This document shows positions 36,820 to 50,890 of a DNA stretch of 64,000 nt, in pieces. The notes under the pieces were generated by a model. The model did no database searches and was not told where the DNA came from. It was given only the letters and a program-made list of their open reading frames with translations. Position numbers and translations under genes: made by a program. How positions within the stretch are numbered: position 1 is the stretch's first letter; each line of letters starts with the position of its first letter. Source of the stretch: Ancistrus triradiatus (lineage: Eukaryota; Chordata; Actinopteri; Siluriformes; Loricariidae); the NCBI GenBank assembly GCA_025084515.1, contig JAJAGP010002196.1:62001-126000 (forward strand). The letters run 5' to 3'.

Positions 36820-37460
36820 TTGCTTTAAAATAAACAAAAGTGTTGACCAAGTGTCTATATATTTAACTATCCTTGGTGGAAATCAACATTTTCATGGAAT
36901 CAATCAAATGATCCAATATCTCACTGCAGTATGGTACTGTTCGTTCATCAAAACTCAAACTCCTCCAATGAACACTGCAGCTCACTGATGCCTGTGTGTC
37001 TCTGGGTGTCTATGGCACATTAGTGTAGCTGCCTGATTCCGTTCATTGTAAAAACAGCATTGAACGTGGTCACTTTGAGCCACATATGGCTTCACTTGCA
37101 GGGAATGAAGTGTGGGCGGATGCGTTTGCACCAGAAAAAACACCTCAGCATTTATTAGACAGTTGAGCTTTTTTTTTGGTTTGTCCCACCCTGCAGCATG
37201 GCTTTTGGACTAATGCTGCTCGAACCTCTCAAGTAAATCAGCAGTCATGAACATAAACCCATTGATCAAACTTCAATACATTTCCAGGAAGGCTAATGTT
37301 TATTTACCATTTTTTTGACAATTTACAAAGATAAATCATAATATGAGTTTAGTATGTACAATGGCTTTTTATTAGCCAATGCAACTAATTGCAGCTCCAC
37401 CAGAGGGATATAAGAATCCATATGCTATGGCTATGCTATGGCTAGACAGTAAAATGAAGT
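36820..37460. repeat. Left copy of an old local duplication
   Basis: Shares ordered blocks with 39500-40130: TCAATCAAATGATC, TGTGTGTCTCTGGGTGTCTA / TGTGCGTCTCTGGCAGTCTA, ACCTCTCAAGTAAA, AAACTTCAATA, ACAATTTACAAAG, CCACCAGAGGGATA, TATGCTATGGCTATGCTA and CAGTAAAATG. No coding potential was seen. Confidence 0.6.
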
Positions 37461-37509
37461 GATCATATGTGACTGTATGGGCTTTTCCATTTTGAACCAC
37501 CCATCACCT

Positions 37510-37610
37510 GTGTGTGTTTGTGTGCCAAATGTATATATCGTTGTGTGGCTCAGTTTTAGCTACACTAATATTGTGTCAATGGAAAGTCCCTACAATGATA
37601 GAAAGACAAA
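37510..37610. repeat. Single fragment of the 31.5 kb tandem unit
   Basis: GTGTGTGTTTGTGTGCCAAA, TAGCTACACTAATATTGTGT and CAATGGAAAGTCCCTACAAT match the unit end at 32440-32500. Confidence 0.6.
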
Positions 37611-38636
37611 CTGAATGAATGGATGTAATGATGACTTGTATTAAGGGTTGCATCACACTGCACTATCACCTCATTATATAAAATATATATATGTATATAT
37701 ACCTCATTTATCACTTTTGCAGTATTAGTCATTAATAGTCCTTTTGAATAAAAAGAGCCTTTTCTATTACCCCACACTCAGTCAGCCAGATCCTTCAACA
37801 ACCTTCCACCATCCAAAATCATTCCCTGATGGCAGGCTTAGTTCCGTGGACAACCTGGGATTAATAGCTCCGTATTTAGTCACACTTAAATAGAAGTTGT
37901 GACCTTAGCATAGTTTTATCATGAAACAACACATTCAGCCAAATGGCAACATAATGAACGTGAACAGACGGGCCTTCATTGTTTTGAACAGGAGGACTAT
38001 CTCCCTCGCTGCCTGGCTCGAAGGCGTGCAGGGTTACAGGCGTGCAGACTTGCAGACACCATGGCTGGGGTCCAGTGGTAAATGGAAAACCACAGCCTCC
38101 GGTCCACACAAGTGCAGAATGAGTCACAGGAAGGAGCCGTGCACTTGCAGAACTCATTAGGCAAAATGTAAGGCGTATGGATTTCCTATGTCAATAAAAA
38201 GAACCTGGCAGTCCCAGCAGCCCCCTGGTGAATCCTGGAGTTACACAGAGCAGAAGTACACCACGGGGACTGCATCGGGAAGCGTTAGGCTTGCATTTGA
38301 TTTGCAAGATCAAACATGTCCCGAATTAATTATTTAAAGGGAAGCCCAGATTTCTTCTCATTTCACGGCTCACAAAGAGAAAAACAGAAACAGCATATGT
38401 GGAAGTAATAATTGACACTTTTCACAATAAAAAAGTTTATATTTGTTGTACCTTTTGAAAGGTAAACTCAGGGTGCCTGTATGGTTTAATTTTCACATTT
38501 AAGTCGATGCTTATCCACTGTTAAGTATTTACTAGCGAATTCGCTATTAACAGGTGACTCATGATCCAGTCATTAAGAGTTGGTTAACACCAGATTAATA
38601 CATACTCATTGACAAAACAAACTGCTGCAAAACTCA
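37611..38636. other. No gene recognised
   Basis: Frames at 37921-38160 (both strands) are short, overlap each other and show no motif. Nothing else was supported. Confidence 0.4.
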
Positions 38637-39358
38637 ACATGCAGTTCTGTCTCAGGCAGTTGTGTGAATGATTACAGGTGTGGTCTGATTAGACACTGGG
38701 TCTTTCACAAGAGGGCGGAAAAGTGCTTCCCCCGCTGCCCTACAAAAAGGTTCTCAGAGCTACTTTTTTGGGTAGTGTACCTTTAGGAGAGAGATCTTTG
38801 ACTGCTGAGACATGCCTCTACTCGATGCACTCACAGACATTTTGCGCCGTGACAGACTTGAGAGGGGGGCGTATCATTGGGTTGTGAGAAGCAGGATGGT
38901 CATTTTGATGAACTGCACGCATCTAGGCCATTCTGACCTCGCTGTGTTAGGAAGTGTTGGAGGCAGTGGTTCACACTGCCCAGACAGACCACCAGTACAG
39001 AGGATTGTTGATCCGCTGGACAAACACAAGCAGCTCCCCACAGTTTAGTTGTTCACCATCCAGACACAGGTGGCCCTTCACTACAGCACCCCTGTCTCTG
39101 CCCAGACCGTTTTCAAGTGCTCAGCAAAAAAAAAAATTGCTGTCACGCACCCATTAACTGTCCTGTCAAAAATTTGACAGCCACGCCACTGTTGCCTTCT
39201 TCTACTCGTTGCAAATGTGCCACAGGATACCAATATGGAACCTGTTGCCTCCAATTCCCACCCCATTTCTCATCTTTTATCCGCCTAGAGGCGGCTAATA
39301 GAGGATAACTAGAGCCTCATTTCAATTGAGTTTTATCATTAAAACTATACTTTCACTC
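38637..39358 (+). mobile_element. Internally deleted relative of the 17.0 kb element
   Basis: It shares GATTACAGGTGTGGTCTGAT, AAGTGCTTCCCCCGCTGCCC, GTTCACCATCCAGACACAGG and the terminal GTGCCACAGGATACCA with 17040-18173 but lacks the DDE part. 38812-39048 is an open N-terminal fragment (LLDALTDILRRDRLERGAYH). Confidence 0.75.
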
Positions 39359-39499
39359 TAATATTGTAATCACTTACATAAAGCATTATTACATTCATAC
39401 ACATATAAGTTTCATTTTGATTCCAACTCAATTTGTTTTTATTCAGTGAGTGTGACATACTGCTTATATTTACATAACTTTCATATATATGCTTATTTT

Positions 39500-40130
39500 A
39501 TATAAGTTAAAATATTGGTCATTAAATTTTGACAAAAGTTTGTGTGCAATTAATTATTTTCGATGGAATTCAATATTTTTAGTCAATCAAATGATCAACA
39601 ATTTCCCTGATGTTTCGTCATTTCTAAACTTTGCCCAGCATGCAAAATCTGCTTGGAAGCCCTGACACACAGACCTAATAGACAACCCACTCACTGAAGT
39701 TTGTGCGTCTCTGGCAGTCTATGGCTCAAAACATGTATGCATTACAAAAGATGGGAGGAAAGTGAAGAGAACTAATAACTACAAAAAACTGTCCCATTTT
39801 CTTTGAATGGCGAGCATCTTTAGGAACACACCTCCTGGGCCCCAAACTTGGGCGAATGCCTTTATTGGACACAATATGCCATTTTGTTTGTTCTGCCATG
39901 AAGTGGCTTCTCTTGACCTCTCAAAGTAAACTGGAAACAGGAACATGTCTTCTCAAACTTCAATAAATCAGCACCAGTAAACATTTACAATACTGACAAC
40001 TTACAAAGTGTAATACATTGTGTAAAACGATTTTATATTAGCTGTTTAACACAACGAACTGCAGGCCCACTGGAGGGATACGAGTATCCCTATCCTATGG
40101 CTATGCTACCCAGTAAAATGTGTTTCTCAT
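39500..40130. repeat. Right copy of an old local duplication
   Basis: Collinear with 36820-37460 at about 2.7 kb distance, but clearly diverged by substitutions and indels. A Tc1/mariner element (38637-39358) lies between the copies. Confidence 0.6.
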
Positions 40131-40384
40131 ATTTTAAAAAACACCAGACGCCAATGATAATCATTAGATTTGACAGAGCCACTTTTTTCCACCTGTATCC
40201 AGTCATTCATTCATGTTTCTTACGAACTATTGTGTAATCTGTGTGCAATAGTGCCATCTAGTGTAAATATATAGACATGCCAGCCAAATCCTTGTTAATT
40301 TAGTACTACTGTATAAGTGAGACCACCCTTACGACCATGATTGGGTGGGTGGAAGGAAGGAAGTCAGGAAGGACGTTTACCTGT

Positions 40385-40690
40385 GGCTTCATGGTGGCGT
40401 GGTGGTTAGCCCTGATGCTTCACAGCTCTAGAGATCCTCAGTTCGATTTCCGTACACCATTTTGCATGTTCCAGTATGCATGTTCTCCCTGTGGCTGTGT
40501 AGGTTTCCGTCAGGTACTCTGGTCTCCTCCGGTATTCCAAAGATATGCTTTAGAGACACAGTCTCTAAAGTGCCCCAGTGTGCTTGTGTGCATATGCCTT
40601 GTAATGGACTGGCACTCTGTCCCTGGGTTGGTCCTCGTCTTGCAACCGGTGCTGCTGATTAGACCCCGACTCCATAGAACTGTGTACTGG
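40385..40690 (+). repeat. Second SINE-like family copy
   Basis: GGTGGCGTGGTGGTTAGCCC, TTCACAGCTCTAGAGATCCT, AGTTCGATTTCC and TGCATGTTCTCCCTGTGGCT are the head and body. It ends in a diverged tail near 40690. Confidence 0.7.
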
Positions 40691-40796
40691 ATTAAGCGTG
40701 TATGTGAATGAATAAACGTATATCTGAGTGTTGAAGTGAACATGCATAAATATTTTTCACTGAGATGTAAATACTGTACAGTGACATAGAGGCAGT

Positions 40797-41120
40797 ATGA
40801 ATAGAGAATACACAAGTGAAATGAGACAGAAGTATGTTGACCTTCATAAATCAGACAGTCACTATAAATCTGTAAACTATAAATCAGCTGTTATACAACT
40901 GAAAGTGCCCATATCCACTATTAAGGAAATGATTAAGAAATTTGCCGTAACACAGACAGGTTTTATAGAAAGGAAACTAATCCCCAAATGTTCTGTTTGA
41001 TGGAGGATGTGTGATGATGCCTGGTTGCTTCTAGCAAGAAACATCAACTGTGTCAGGGTCATGCCTAAATATTACAGCAGGACAATGAGCCACAGTTTAT
41101 TCAAATTCACAAAAAATATT
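40797..41120 (+). mobile_element. Tc1 N-terminal transposase fragment
   Basis: 40797-41000 reads REYTSEMRQKYVDLHKSDSH, then LKVPISTIKEMIKKFAVTQT, a Tc1-type first helix-turn-helix. Bases 41070-41100 (ACAGCAGGACAATGAGCCAC) match the second Asp motif (QQDNEP). The piece between is deleted. Confidence 0.6.
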
Positions 41121-42325
41121 CAGTAAGGGTAGAATTAAGCTTTTGACATAGCCATTCTAAGGTCCAATGAAAAAAGGGGAGGGGGGAGGGTGCTGAAGAA
41201 GAGAGATTAACCTTTGATCTGGAAAATGTTTAATACTGAGTAAGCTCCTCTAATAAAACCTGCAAGGAAACCTATTCCACCACTGTATTACACTGCTAAT
41301 GAGAATTAAATCATTATCATTAAACCATGCTCCAGGCTGGGCAGTTTAGAGTTAATAAAGTAAATAGAAATAAATCAAAAACACATACATAAATCAGTGC
41401 TGTCACCTCACAGCCCTAGGTTTATTCCTGGCACAGTTCAGTTCCTGGAAGGACGTATGCTATGAACCAGCGCTGAACACTTTTGCTAAATTGAGTGAAA
41501 TGGTTAGGTTATCATGCAGTTGCAAAAATAATTAAATCATTATCGGCGATTGATGGGTGTATTTTTGTCCATTCCAATTTCTTAGTAATTCACCTTGTAT
41601 CGATGTGGTCATCAGGCCTCCAGACCGATCAGATCGAATCACCCTGCCTTATAATGTCAAGAGTAGCACTAACATCAGGCAGTGCAATCAGAGAGATGCA
41701 GAAGCACTGCAAACATTTAGAAATAAATTAAAGTTGTGAACCAGTTCACCAGGCGAGTTTCTAGACTACTACTAGAAACTGGGGCACACAGAATTTAGAG
41801 ACATTTGCTTGCCAATCAGTTATAGGTGCATGAATGTGCATAAAAAATAAACCTGTTAGACACCAAGTAGATTGAGTGATTTAGTACTAAACTGGGCATT
41901 CCTCTGCCATGGACGTGAAACGAATGGCAAATTATCACTAAAGATTTTGTATTAATTGCATTAATTTTGTTTACACTAGTTTAATGAATGCCTTTGCTTA
42001 AGTGGTCTTATATGTGCTTTAGGTAGGTCATATGGTTAGAAGTCACCAAAACATAGCTATGAGCATTACTTTGCCTGCAGCGTGGCTGACTCGCTTTAAA
42101 ATAGGTCCTGGTCCTTACTTCCATAAGAATAACAGAAAACTGGGTTTTGACTGAAAGCATAGCCGCTCAAGCGTTTGCAAAGATGGTGGAGAATTGTGGA
42201 AAACGTAGTGCCTGTAGTTCTGCTCAGCAATCCATGATTTTTAAAATGCCTTTTTGCCGCACGTAGCCCAGTCGCCCCTGCAGTTCACTGTGATATTTTT
42301 AACCAGAGCGCTGATACGCTATAAA
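41121..42325. other. Region upstream of gzf1, no gene recognised
   Basis: A small fragment resembling the second SINE family is at 41395-41460 (GCTGTCACCTCACAGCCCTA). The rest shows no element. The 3' end leads into the gzf1 promoter. Confidence 0.45.
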
Positions 42326-42442
42326 ACTACATTTCCCATGATCCATTACAAGCACGACTTCCAGAGTGCTGGGTGCGATTTCTACAGGAAATACTTTCTT
42401 CATTTTGGATTTGTTAAGGGCTGCCATTTTACCGAGCTTACG
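42326..42442 (+). promoter_or_regulatory. gzf1: Probable gzf1 promoter and non-coding first exon
   Basis: ACTACATTTCCCATGAT at 42326-42342 fits the core of the ZNF143/THAP11 promoter motif (ACTACAnnTCCCAGCATGC type), which lies close to start sites of many vertebrate genes. About 100 bases downstream, GAGCTTACG is followed by a good donor (GTAAGA at 42443), so a short untranslated exon could end at 42442 and splice to the acceptor at 44077. No TATA box is placed convincingly. Transcript evidence is not available here, so the exon is an inference. Confidence 0.5.
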
Positions 42443-43094
42443 GTAAGACATTTACAACAAGAAGCTATGTACGTTCTGCATTCAGCGCTTCATAAGTGCG
42501 GTGGCCGTAACATGAGCTTAATTTCTATAAATGGTTTTTCCAGCAAGCTAACGCTGTCAAGTAGCTAGCATAATAAACTACTAGATGGCCAAAGCTAGGA
42601 CAACAGCAACGGGCACTAGCCTACCAAATAGTATTCAATATAGCAATACCATGGCTGAAGTACTCATTTTACATACTATATAGCACGGTAATGTGCAGCT
42701 AGGACCCACGCTTGGCCTTGTTTCAACGACTTTTCTGGTGTGACCAGCCTAGAATATATAATGCTTTCAACTTGAAACCTACACTGACATAACAGAACAC
42801 TACAAAAAACCATATGTTCGCGTTATATGGCCTTAAACTATACCTAACTCGAGGTAATGATCCATCATCGCGTACAAGATGGGATCCACGAAAAGAACTG
42901 ACGTTGCTTTTAGGTATTTTTAAAATGACGCGGGAACATTCAGTACTACAAGCCGCTGGTTTTCATAAGCATCCGAACCAAGAACATGCCAACGGTTCAG
43001 ACTGTGTACTACTGCATGCCGAAGAATTATTTTAAACAGTATCATTGGTGCTCTTCTAATCACACATATTTAGTTCAGTAGTACGTTGTTTGGG

Positions 43095-43500
43095 TCTTGC
43101 GCAGTCGCCTCACAGCTCCAGAGATCCTTGGTTTGATCCCGACCTCATACTCTGCCAGTGTGGAGTTTGCATGTCTGTGTGAGATACTCCAAAGACACGT
43201 ATTAGGTTAATTGGTTGCTCTAAATTGGCCCAGTATGAATGTGTCTGACTATTATCGATTTAACCTGGCTCCTGTTGGGAATAGCCATTGATGGTAATGC
43301 TTCAATGAACAAACAAACATTAAACATACAAAGTTTACTCTCGGTACTCTGATTTCTTTTCACATTCCAAAGACATGTCTTGGGTTAATTGGGAAATTGG
43401 CAAAGTATGAATGAATGTGTGTCTGTGTGGCATGGAGTGGCAGCCAGACGACTCCTGCCCAAGCCATGCTAGAAAGTAGCACCACTATGATCAATCCACG
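43095..43500 (+). repeat. Two second-family SINE-like fragments in gzf1 intron 1
   Basis: 43103-43260 has GTCGCCTCACAGCTCCAGAG, GTGTGGAGTTTGCATGTC and GGTTAATTGGTTGCTCTAAA. 43345-43470 repeats the later part (CACATTCCAAAGACATGTCT, GGGTTAATTGGGAAATTGG). They are separate fragments in tandem. Confidence 0.65.
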
Positions 43501-44077
43501 TTATGGAACCAGTGAGTGAGGGAGTATTCGAGCCTTAAAGGAGGGTGCAAAGATCATTCCGAGGGCCCTGAGTATAAACGGGTCCCATTGGGACTCTAAG
43601 TAAAAGGGGACAAAACCCAGCTTGCACTGAGATTTTAGCCCAATGTTGGACAGACGAGTGTGTCACATTCTGCTCAAGTTTTGGCTGCCAGGCTTGGCCT
43701 GACCCAGAATTTGCCTGAATCTGCCATTTTTATGGAACTGTGCAGGCTTAGATCAGTTTGGGCCCGAGGACTAGAGTGTCTGCAGAATTCAGTCAACTTT
43801 ACATCTCCTGTGAGAGTAATATAAAAACAGCACTATAGTCATATCAGACATTAGGGTTTTCCAATTTCAGACCAAACATTTTGGGTACCATTGTGAATGG
43901 GGTGATGGGCCAAGCTGGTATTAAAGTTGATGCAGAGCTGAGGCAGCACTTTCCAATTTAAAACCAAAATTTCAGTATTATGTGTCATGTACAGGTTACT
44001 TTACCAATAGAGAGTACAAATGCAAAGAATGAGTGTAAATTGTAATATTTACCTTTTTTATTTTTTACACATTTCAG

Positions 44078-44720
44078 AAAGAGGATAACCATGAAGATCA
44101 AAATGGTACAACTCGTATCCACTCCCATCTGAGCATCTACTTGATGCTATGTGTCAGCTTGAGGATGTCTAGGAGCCGTGTGATATCACAGGCACGTGGA
44201 TTTTCAAGGGGAGCTGGAAGAATTTGAGGCCCACCAAGTAGACTCGCTGCATCTAGTGTTATTTTAAGACCATTCTCTGTCAGGGAAGAAGTGAAAGACT
44301 GTTGGTGACTGAATATTGCACCCCAATACCTTTTTAATTCGTTAGAAATACATTTAACGCCGGGAAATGACAGTGGGATAAAAACTGCCCTTGGCAACAT
44401 CTTAGACATGGCAAAACAACTGGACTGCCAAGACTTGTGAGGCTTGTGGTACAACCTTTTTGGCTCCTGATTCCGAAAATGCATGTACTGGCAAAAGAGG
44501 ACACGTGGGTGGATGTGAAAAAGGAAAGGTCAAAAAGGCTGTAAGAGAAAGTGACAGATCAATCCATGGCAAGCATGCTGAAACGGAGAGAAAACTAGCA
44601 CTTCAAGGCAGTGAGAAGCACCAGGTTAGCCAGGTCGCAGAGTACTGGTTGTGTTCACAGCAAAAGGTCACCCAAAAAGCAAAGCCTCAACTGCTTCGCC
44701 CGATGCCATTTTAAACCAAG
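44078..44720 (+). pseudogene. gzf1: Disrupted BTB domain and linker of gzf1
   Basis: A splice acceptor (pyrimidine run then ATTTCAG, ending 44077) opens an exon with an ATG at 44091. A BTB/POZ domain can be followed only by changing frame. HLLDAMCQL and CDIT (44128-44190) share one frame. HVDFQGELEEFEAHQV (44193 on) uses a second. LAASS (44243-44257) uses the third. YFKTILCQGRSERLLVTEYC (44260 on) returns to the first. GNDSGIKTALGNILDMAKQ (about 44366 on) is in the third again. These match BTB landmarks: C-D-[IV]-T, F-x-A-H-[KQ], LAASS.YFK and the terminal A..L.C helix. After it, 44460-44714 is open in the frame of the zinc fingers but ends in TAA. An overlapping acidic stretch (DAILNQDESESTPEEG, 44702 on) in another frame also looks coding. 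The BTB domain normally mediates dimerisation and co-repressor binding. Real decay and local sequence error are both possible. Confidence 0.75.
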
Positions 44721-47691
<2,971 letters not shown>

Positions 47692-48121
47692 TTTCCGAGG
47701 CCATGTTGGCTCAGACGACTTCAGAACCATCTGTAGCTACAGACTCCATTCTTGCTCCAATCGAAGTCACTTTGACTACATCTACTGAAAGTGTCACAGG
47801 ACAGTCAGCAGAGCTGGTCGGGCAGGTGGAACATTCCGATTCCCAGCAGGAAAGTGATCCTGTGCAGTCCATAAAAACCGTAGAGGTCATGGAGTTCTCT
47901 GCAGCCGAGTAATTGGAAATGCTCTTCATCTGCTGAACATTTCTATACACTGTGCTAAGAAGTCCTTTAGTGATTGTTCCCTGCTTTAATGTACATTTAG
48001 TAATGCTTTACCTAAAGAACCCTACAAGGTCATGGAAGTAAATCAGCTTATTCTTCAGACGTGTTTTTTTCATGAGCTAGTTGGAAATACAGTATTGTCA
48101 TTTACATGCTAAAATAACACA

Positions 48122-48127
48122 AATAAA
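48122..48127 (+). terminator. gzf1: gzf1 polyadenylation signal AATAAA
   Basis: A canonical AATAAA lies about 210 bases after the downstream stop codon of gzf1 (47912) and is the first one there. It would give a short 3' untranslated region. Confidence 0.55.
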
Positions 48128-48858
48128 ACCAATCCAATTGTTAAAATCTTACCTCCGTCATTATGCTCGGTGGCTTAAAATGAACCATGTATTTCATTGG
48201 GTTTAATGGAATTTATATTAAACCGTATTATAACATAATAAATATATGCAGGTACGCGCCATTTAACAACCACATTACGTTCTGTGAATAAGGAAGTTTC
48301 CAGAAATGGATGTTAACAAGACAAAGGGTGCATAGTCTTTTTATGCTACTATGATGTAAATATAAAGGGTATTTTCACAAGAAAACTGTGTGCAAATGAT
48401 ATGCAAATGCGCCAGAGATGCTACTGAAAACCCGATTGAAACCATCTAGACAGCATCCCTAATGCCACCACACTTTTAATTTTTGATTTACAGAAGAGAC
48501 AGTGGTGTACTATCATCACCCTGTGTAGGGGAAAGCTGTAACACTTCAGAGGATAGCATGATGGACCTGAGACTATTGTAAGAAGGATAAAACAGAGACT
48601 CGTGTGAATGTGGACTAGTTTATATAGTTATACAGTCTCTAGTCCAAACTTGAGCTAACAAGCACATGACCAGTAAGGTAGTTAAACACACACGAATGAA
48701 GGACTTCCACTGTTAAACTCTTAACTCCTGCCTCTGCTCGTGGGTCTGAAGTTAAAATACAGACTTTTATTTCCTATTATAATTTATTAGAATTATCTCT
48801 GTACAGTGTTCGAGCCATTCCAGGGTGCCATTTCCGTCACCAGGACATGGCACGGTAT

Positions 48859-48879
48859 ATACACACACACACACACACA
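48859..48879. repeat. (CA)n microsatellite
   Basis: An AC run that directly abuts the left end of the mariner-like element at 48877. Confidence 0.9.
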
Positions 48880-49795
48880 ACCCCAAATCAGGAAAAAGCT
48901 GGAACACTATGAAAAATGCATATAAAAAAAAAAAGTGTTTCTTACATTTACTTTGTCTTTTATTTCATTGCAGACAGTATGAACCCAAGATATTTCATGT
49001 TTTGTCTTGTCAACTTCATTTCATTTGTTAATAAACATCCATTCCTGCATTTCAGGCCTGCAACACATTGTAAAAAAAGTTGGCATGGTACAGCATTTAA
49101 CACTTTGTAATGTTGTCATTCCTTTTCACCACACTTAAAATAAATTTTGGCACAGAGGATACCAATTCATTTAGTGTGTCAGGTGTTATTTTGTCCCATT
49201 CTTCCTGCAAACACGTCTGAATGTCGTCATTGTCGCATTTTTCGTTTCAAAATTCTCCACACATTCTCTTTTGAGGACAGGTCAGGACCTGTACCCTATT
49301 ATTCCACAGCCATGTGTTTGTAATGTGGGCAGCATGTGGTTTTGCATTGTCTTGTTGAACAATGCATAGACGTCCCTGGAAGGCAACATATGGTGCTCTA
49401 AAATCTCAGTGTACATTTCTGCCTTAATGCTGCCATTACAGAAGTGTAAAGGATCTTTATCAAGGGCACTGACACAACCCCATACCATGGCAGACCCTGG
49501 CTTTTGGACTTGTTGCTGATGGTTCCTTTCATCTTTGGTCCAGAGCACACGGCGTCCATTTCTTTCGAAAAAAGATCTGGAATACGGATTGGTCTGACCA
49601 CAAAACACGTTTCCACTCTGTTGATGGTCCATCCCAGATGTCTCCAAGGACATGGTTAACATAAGGTTTCTTTTTTGCACAGTAACATTTTAAGTGGCAT
49701 TTGTATTGTAGTACTTGATAAAGTAATCCCTTGCCCATGTGGTTCTATCGGCTATTGATGAATGACGGTTCTTGATGCAGTGCCATTTTAGGGAT
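48877..49795 (-). mobile_element. Mariner-like element, transposase remnant on - strand
   Basis: The left end ACAACCCCAAATCAGGAAAA matches the 2.3-3.6 kb family. 49680-49282 is open and contains FFERNGRRVLWTKDERNHQQ, then GSAMVWGCVSALDKDPLHFC and a HHMLP segment, corresponding to the DDE domain of a Tc1/mariner transposase with some motifs altered. The right end is replaced by another Tc1 element. Confidence 0.8.
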
Positions 49796-50890
49796 CGGAA
49801 TGTACTGGCAACAAGTTATTTAAGTCTAACTGATGCAGTGAGTAGCTTCTCATTTGTTAAACAACCATGGCGGAAGACGCAGCCTATGGTCGAGGAAAAT
49901 ATGCTAATCTGTTTCAGAAGGCTCAAATTATTGGCATGCATCAAGCAGAGAAAACATCTAAGGAGATTGCTGAAACTAGTAAAATCGGGTTAAGAACTGT
50001 CCAACGTATTAAAAAGTGGAAGGACAGTGGGGAAACATCATCATCATGATTGAGGTTGGCAATTATTTTAAGGTTTGGTGAAATCAAATTGTAGAAAAAC
50101 AATAGTAGAACTCAGGGATATGTTTAATAGTGAAAGTCAGAGCATTTCCACACGCACAATGCAAAGGGAACTCAAGGGATTGGGACTTACCAGCTGTGTA
50201 GCCTCAAGAAAACCACTAGTCAGTGAGGCTAACCAGCAAAAACGCTAGGGTGCATAACGTTTGGACGCTGGAGAAATGGAAGAAGGTCATGTGGTCTGAT
50301 GAGTCCAAATTTACCCTCTTCCAGCGTGATGGGCACATCAGGGTAAGAAGAGAGATTGCTGAAGTAACACACCCATCATGCCTAGTGCCTACCGTATAAG
50401 CCTGTGGTGGCAGTGCTATGATCTGGGGTTGCTGCAGTTGGTCAGGTCTAGGTTCAGCAACGTTATGTCCCAAAAGAATGAGGTCAGCTGACTAACTTAA
50501 TATACTGAACCACCAGGTTATTCTATTAATGGATTTATTTTCTTCCCTGATGACGATGCCAGGACTGATCGGACTCAAATTGTGAAAGAGTAGTTCAGGA
50601 GCAGAGACAATTCATTTTCCCACAGATTGGCCTCCACAGAGTCTAGACCTGAACCCAAGTGAGATCTTTGGGATGTGTGAGACGAATGTGGCGCAGTGGT
50701 CAAATCTCCCATAATTCAATACAAGTAATCTTGGGGAAAAAATGAATGCAACTCTGACAGAAATAAATTGTTGTGACATTCAGAAGATTGTGGAAAACGA
50801 TTGCCCACAGCGAAGGTGCCATAATCAACGTAAAGGCGGCCCAACCAAATATTAGAGTGTGAGACCTGTTTTTTGGCAGGGCAGCGTGTA
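49796..50890 (+). mobile_element. Tc1-like element next to napb 3' end
   Basis: The transposase start at 49867 reads MAEDAAYGRGKYANLFQKAQ, then IIGMHQAEKTSKEIAETSKI, a helix-turn-helix, and stops near 50049. Later pieces hold the WSDESKFTLFQRDG-type region (about 50298) and a PPQSLDLNPSEIFGMC piece (about 50630) in which the catalytic Glu region is still legible. The end GGCAGGGCAGCGTG closes near 50890. Confidence 0.7.

Noticed and set aside
40510..40815. 101-codon - strand frame
   Set aside because: It lies across a SINE-like repeat and the start of a Tc1 fragment.
44137..44484. 115-codon open frame on the - strand
   Set aside because: It is the shadow of the damaged BTB region of gzf1, whose recognisable protein motifs lie on the + strand.
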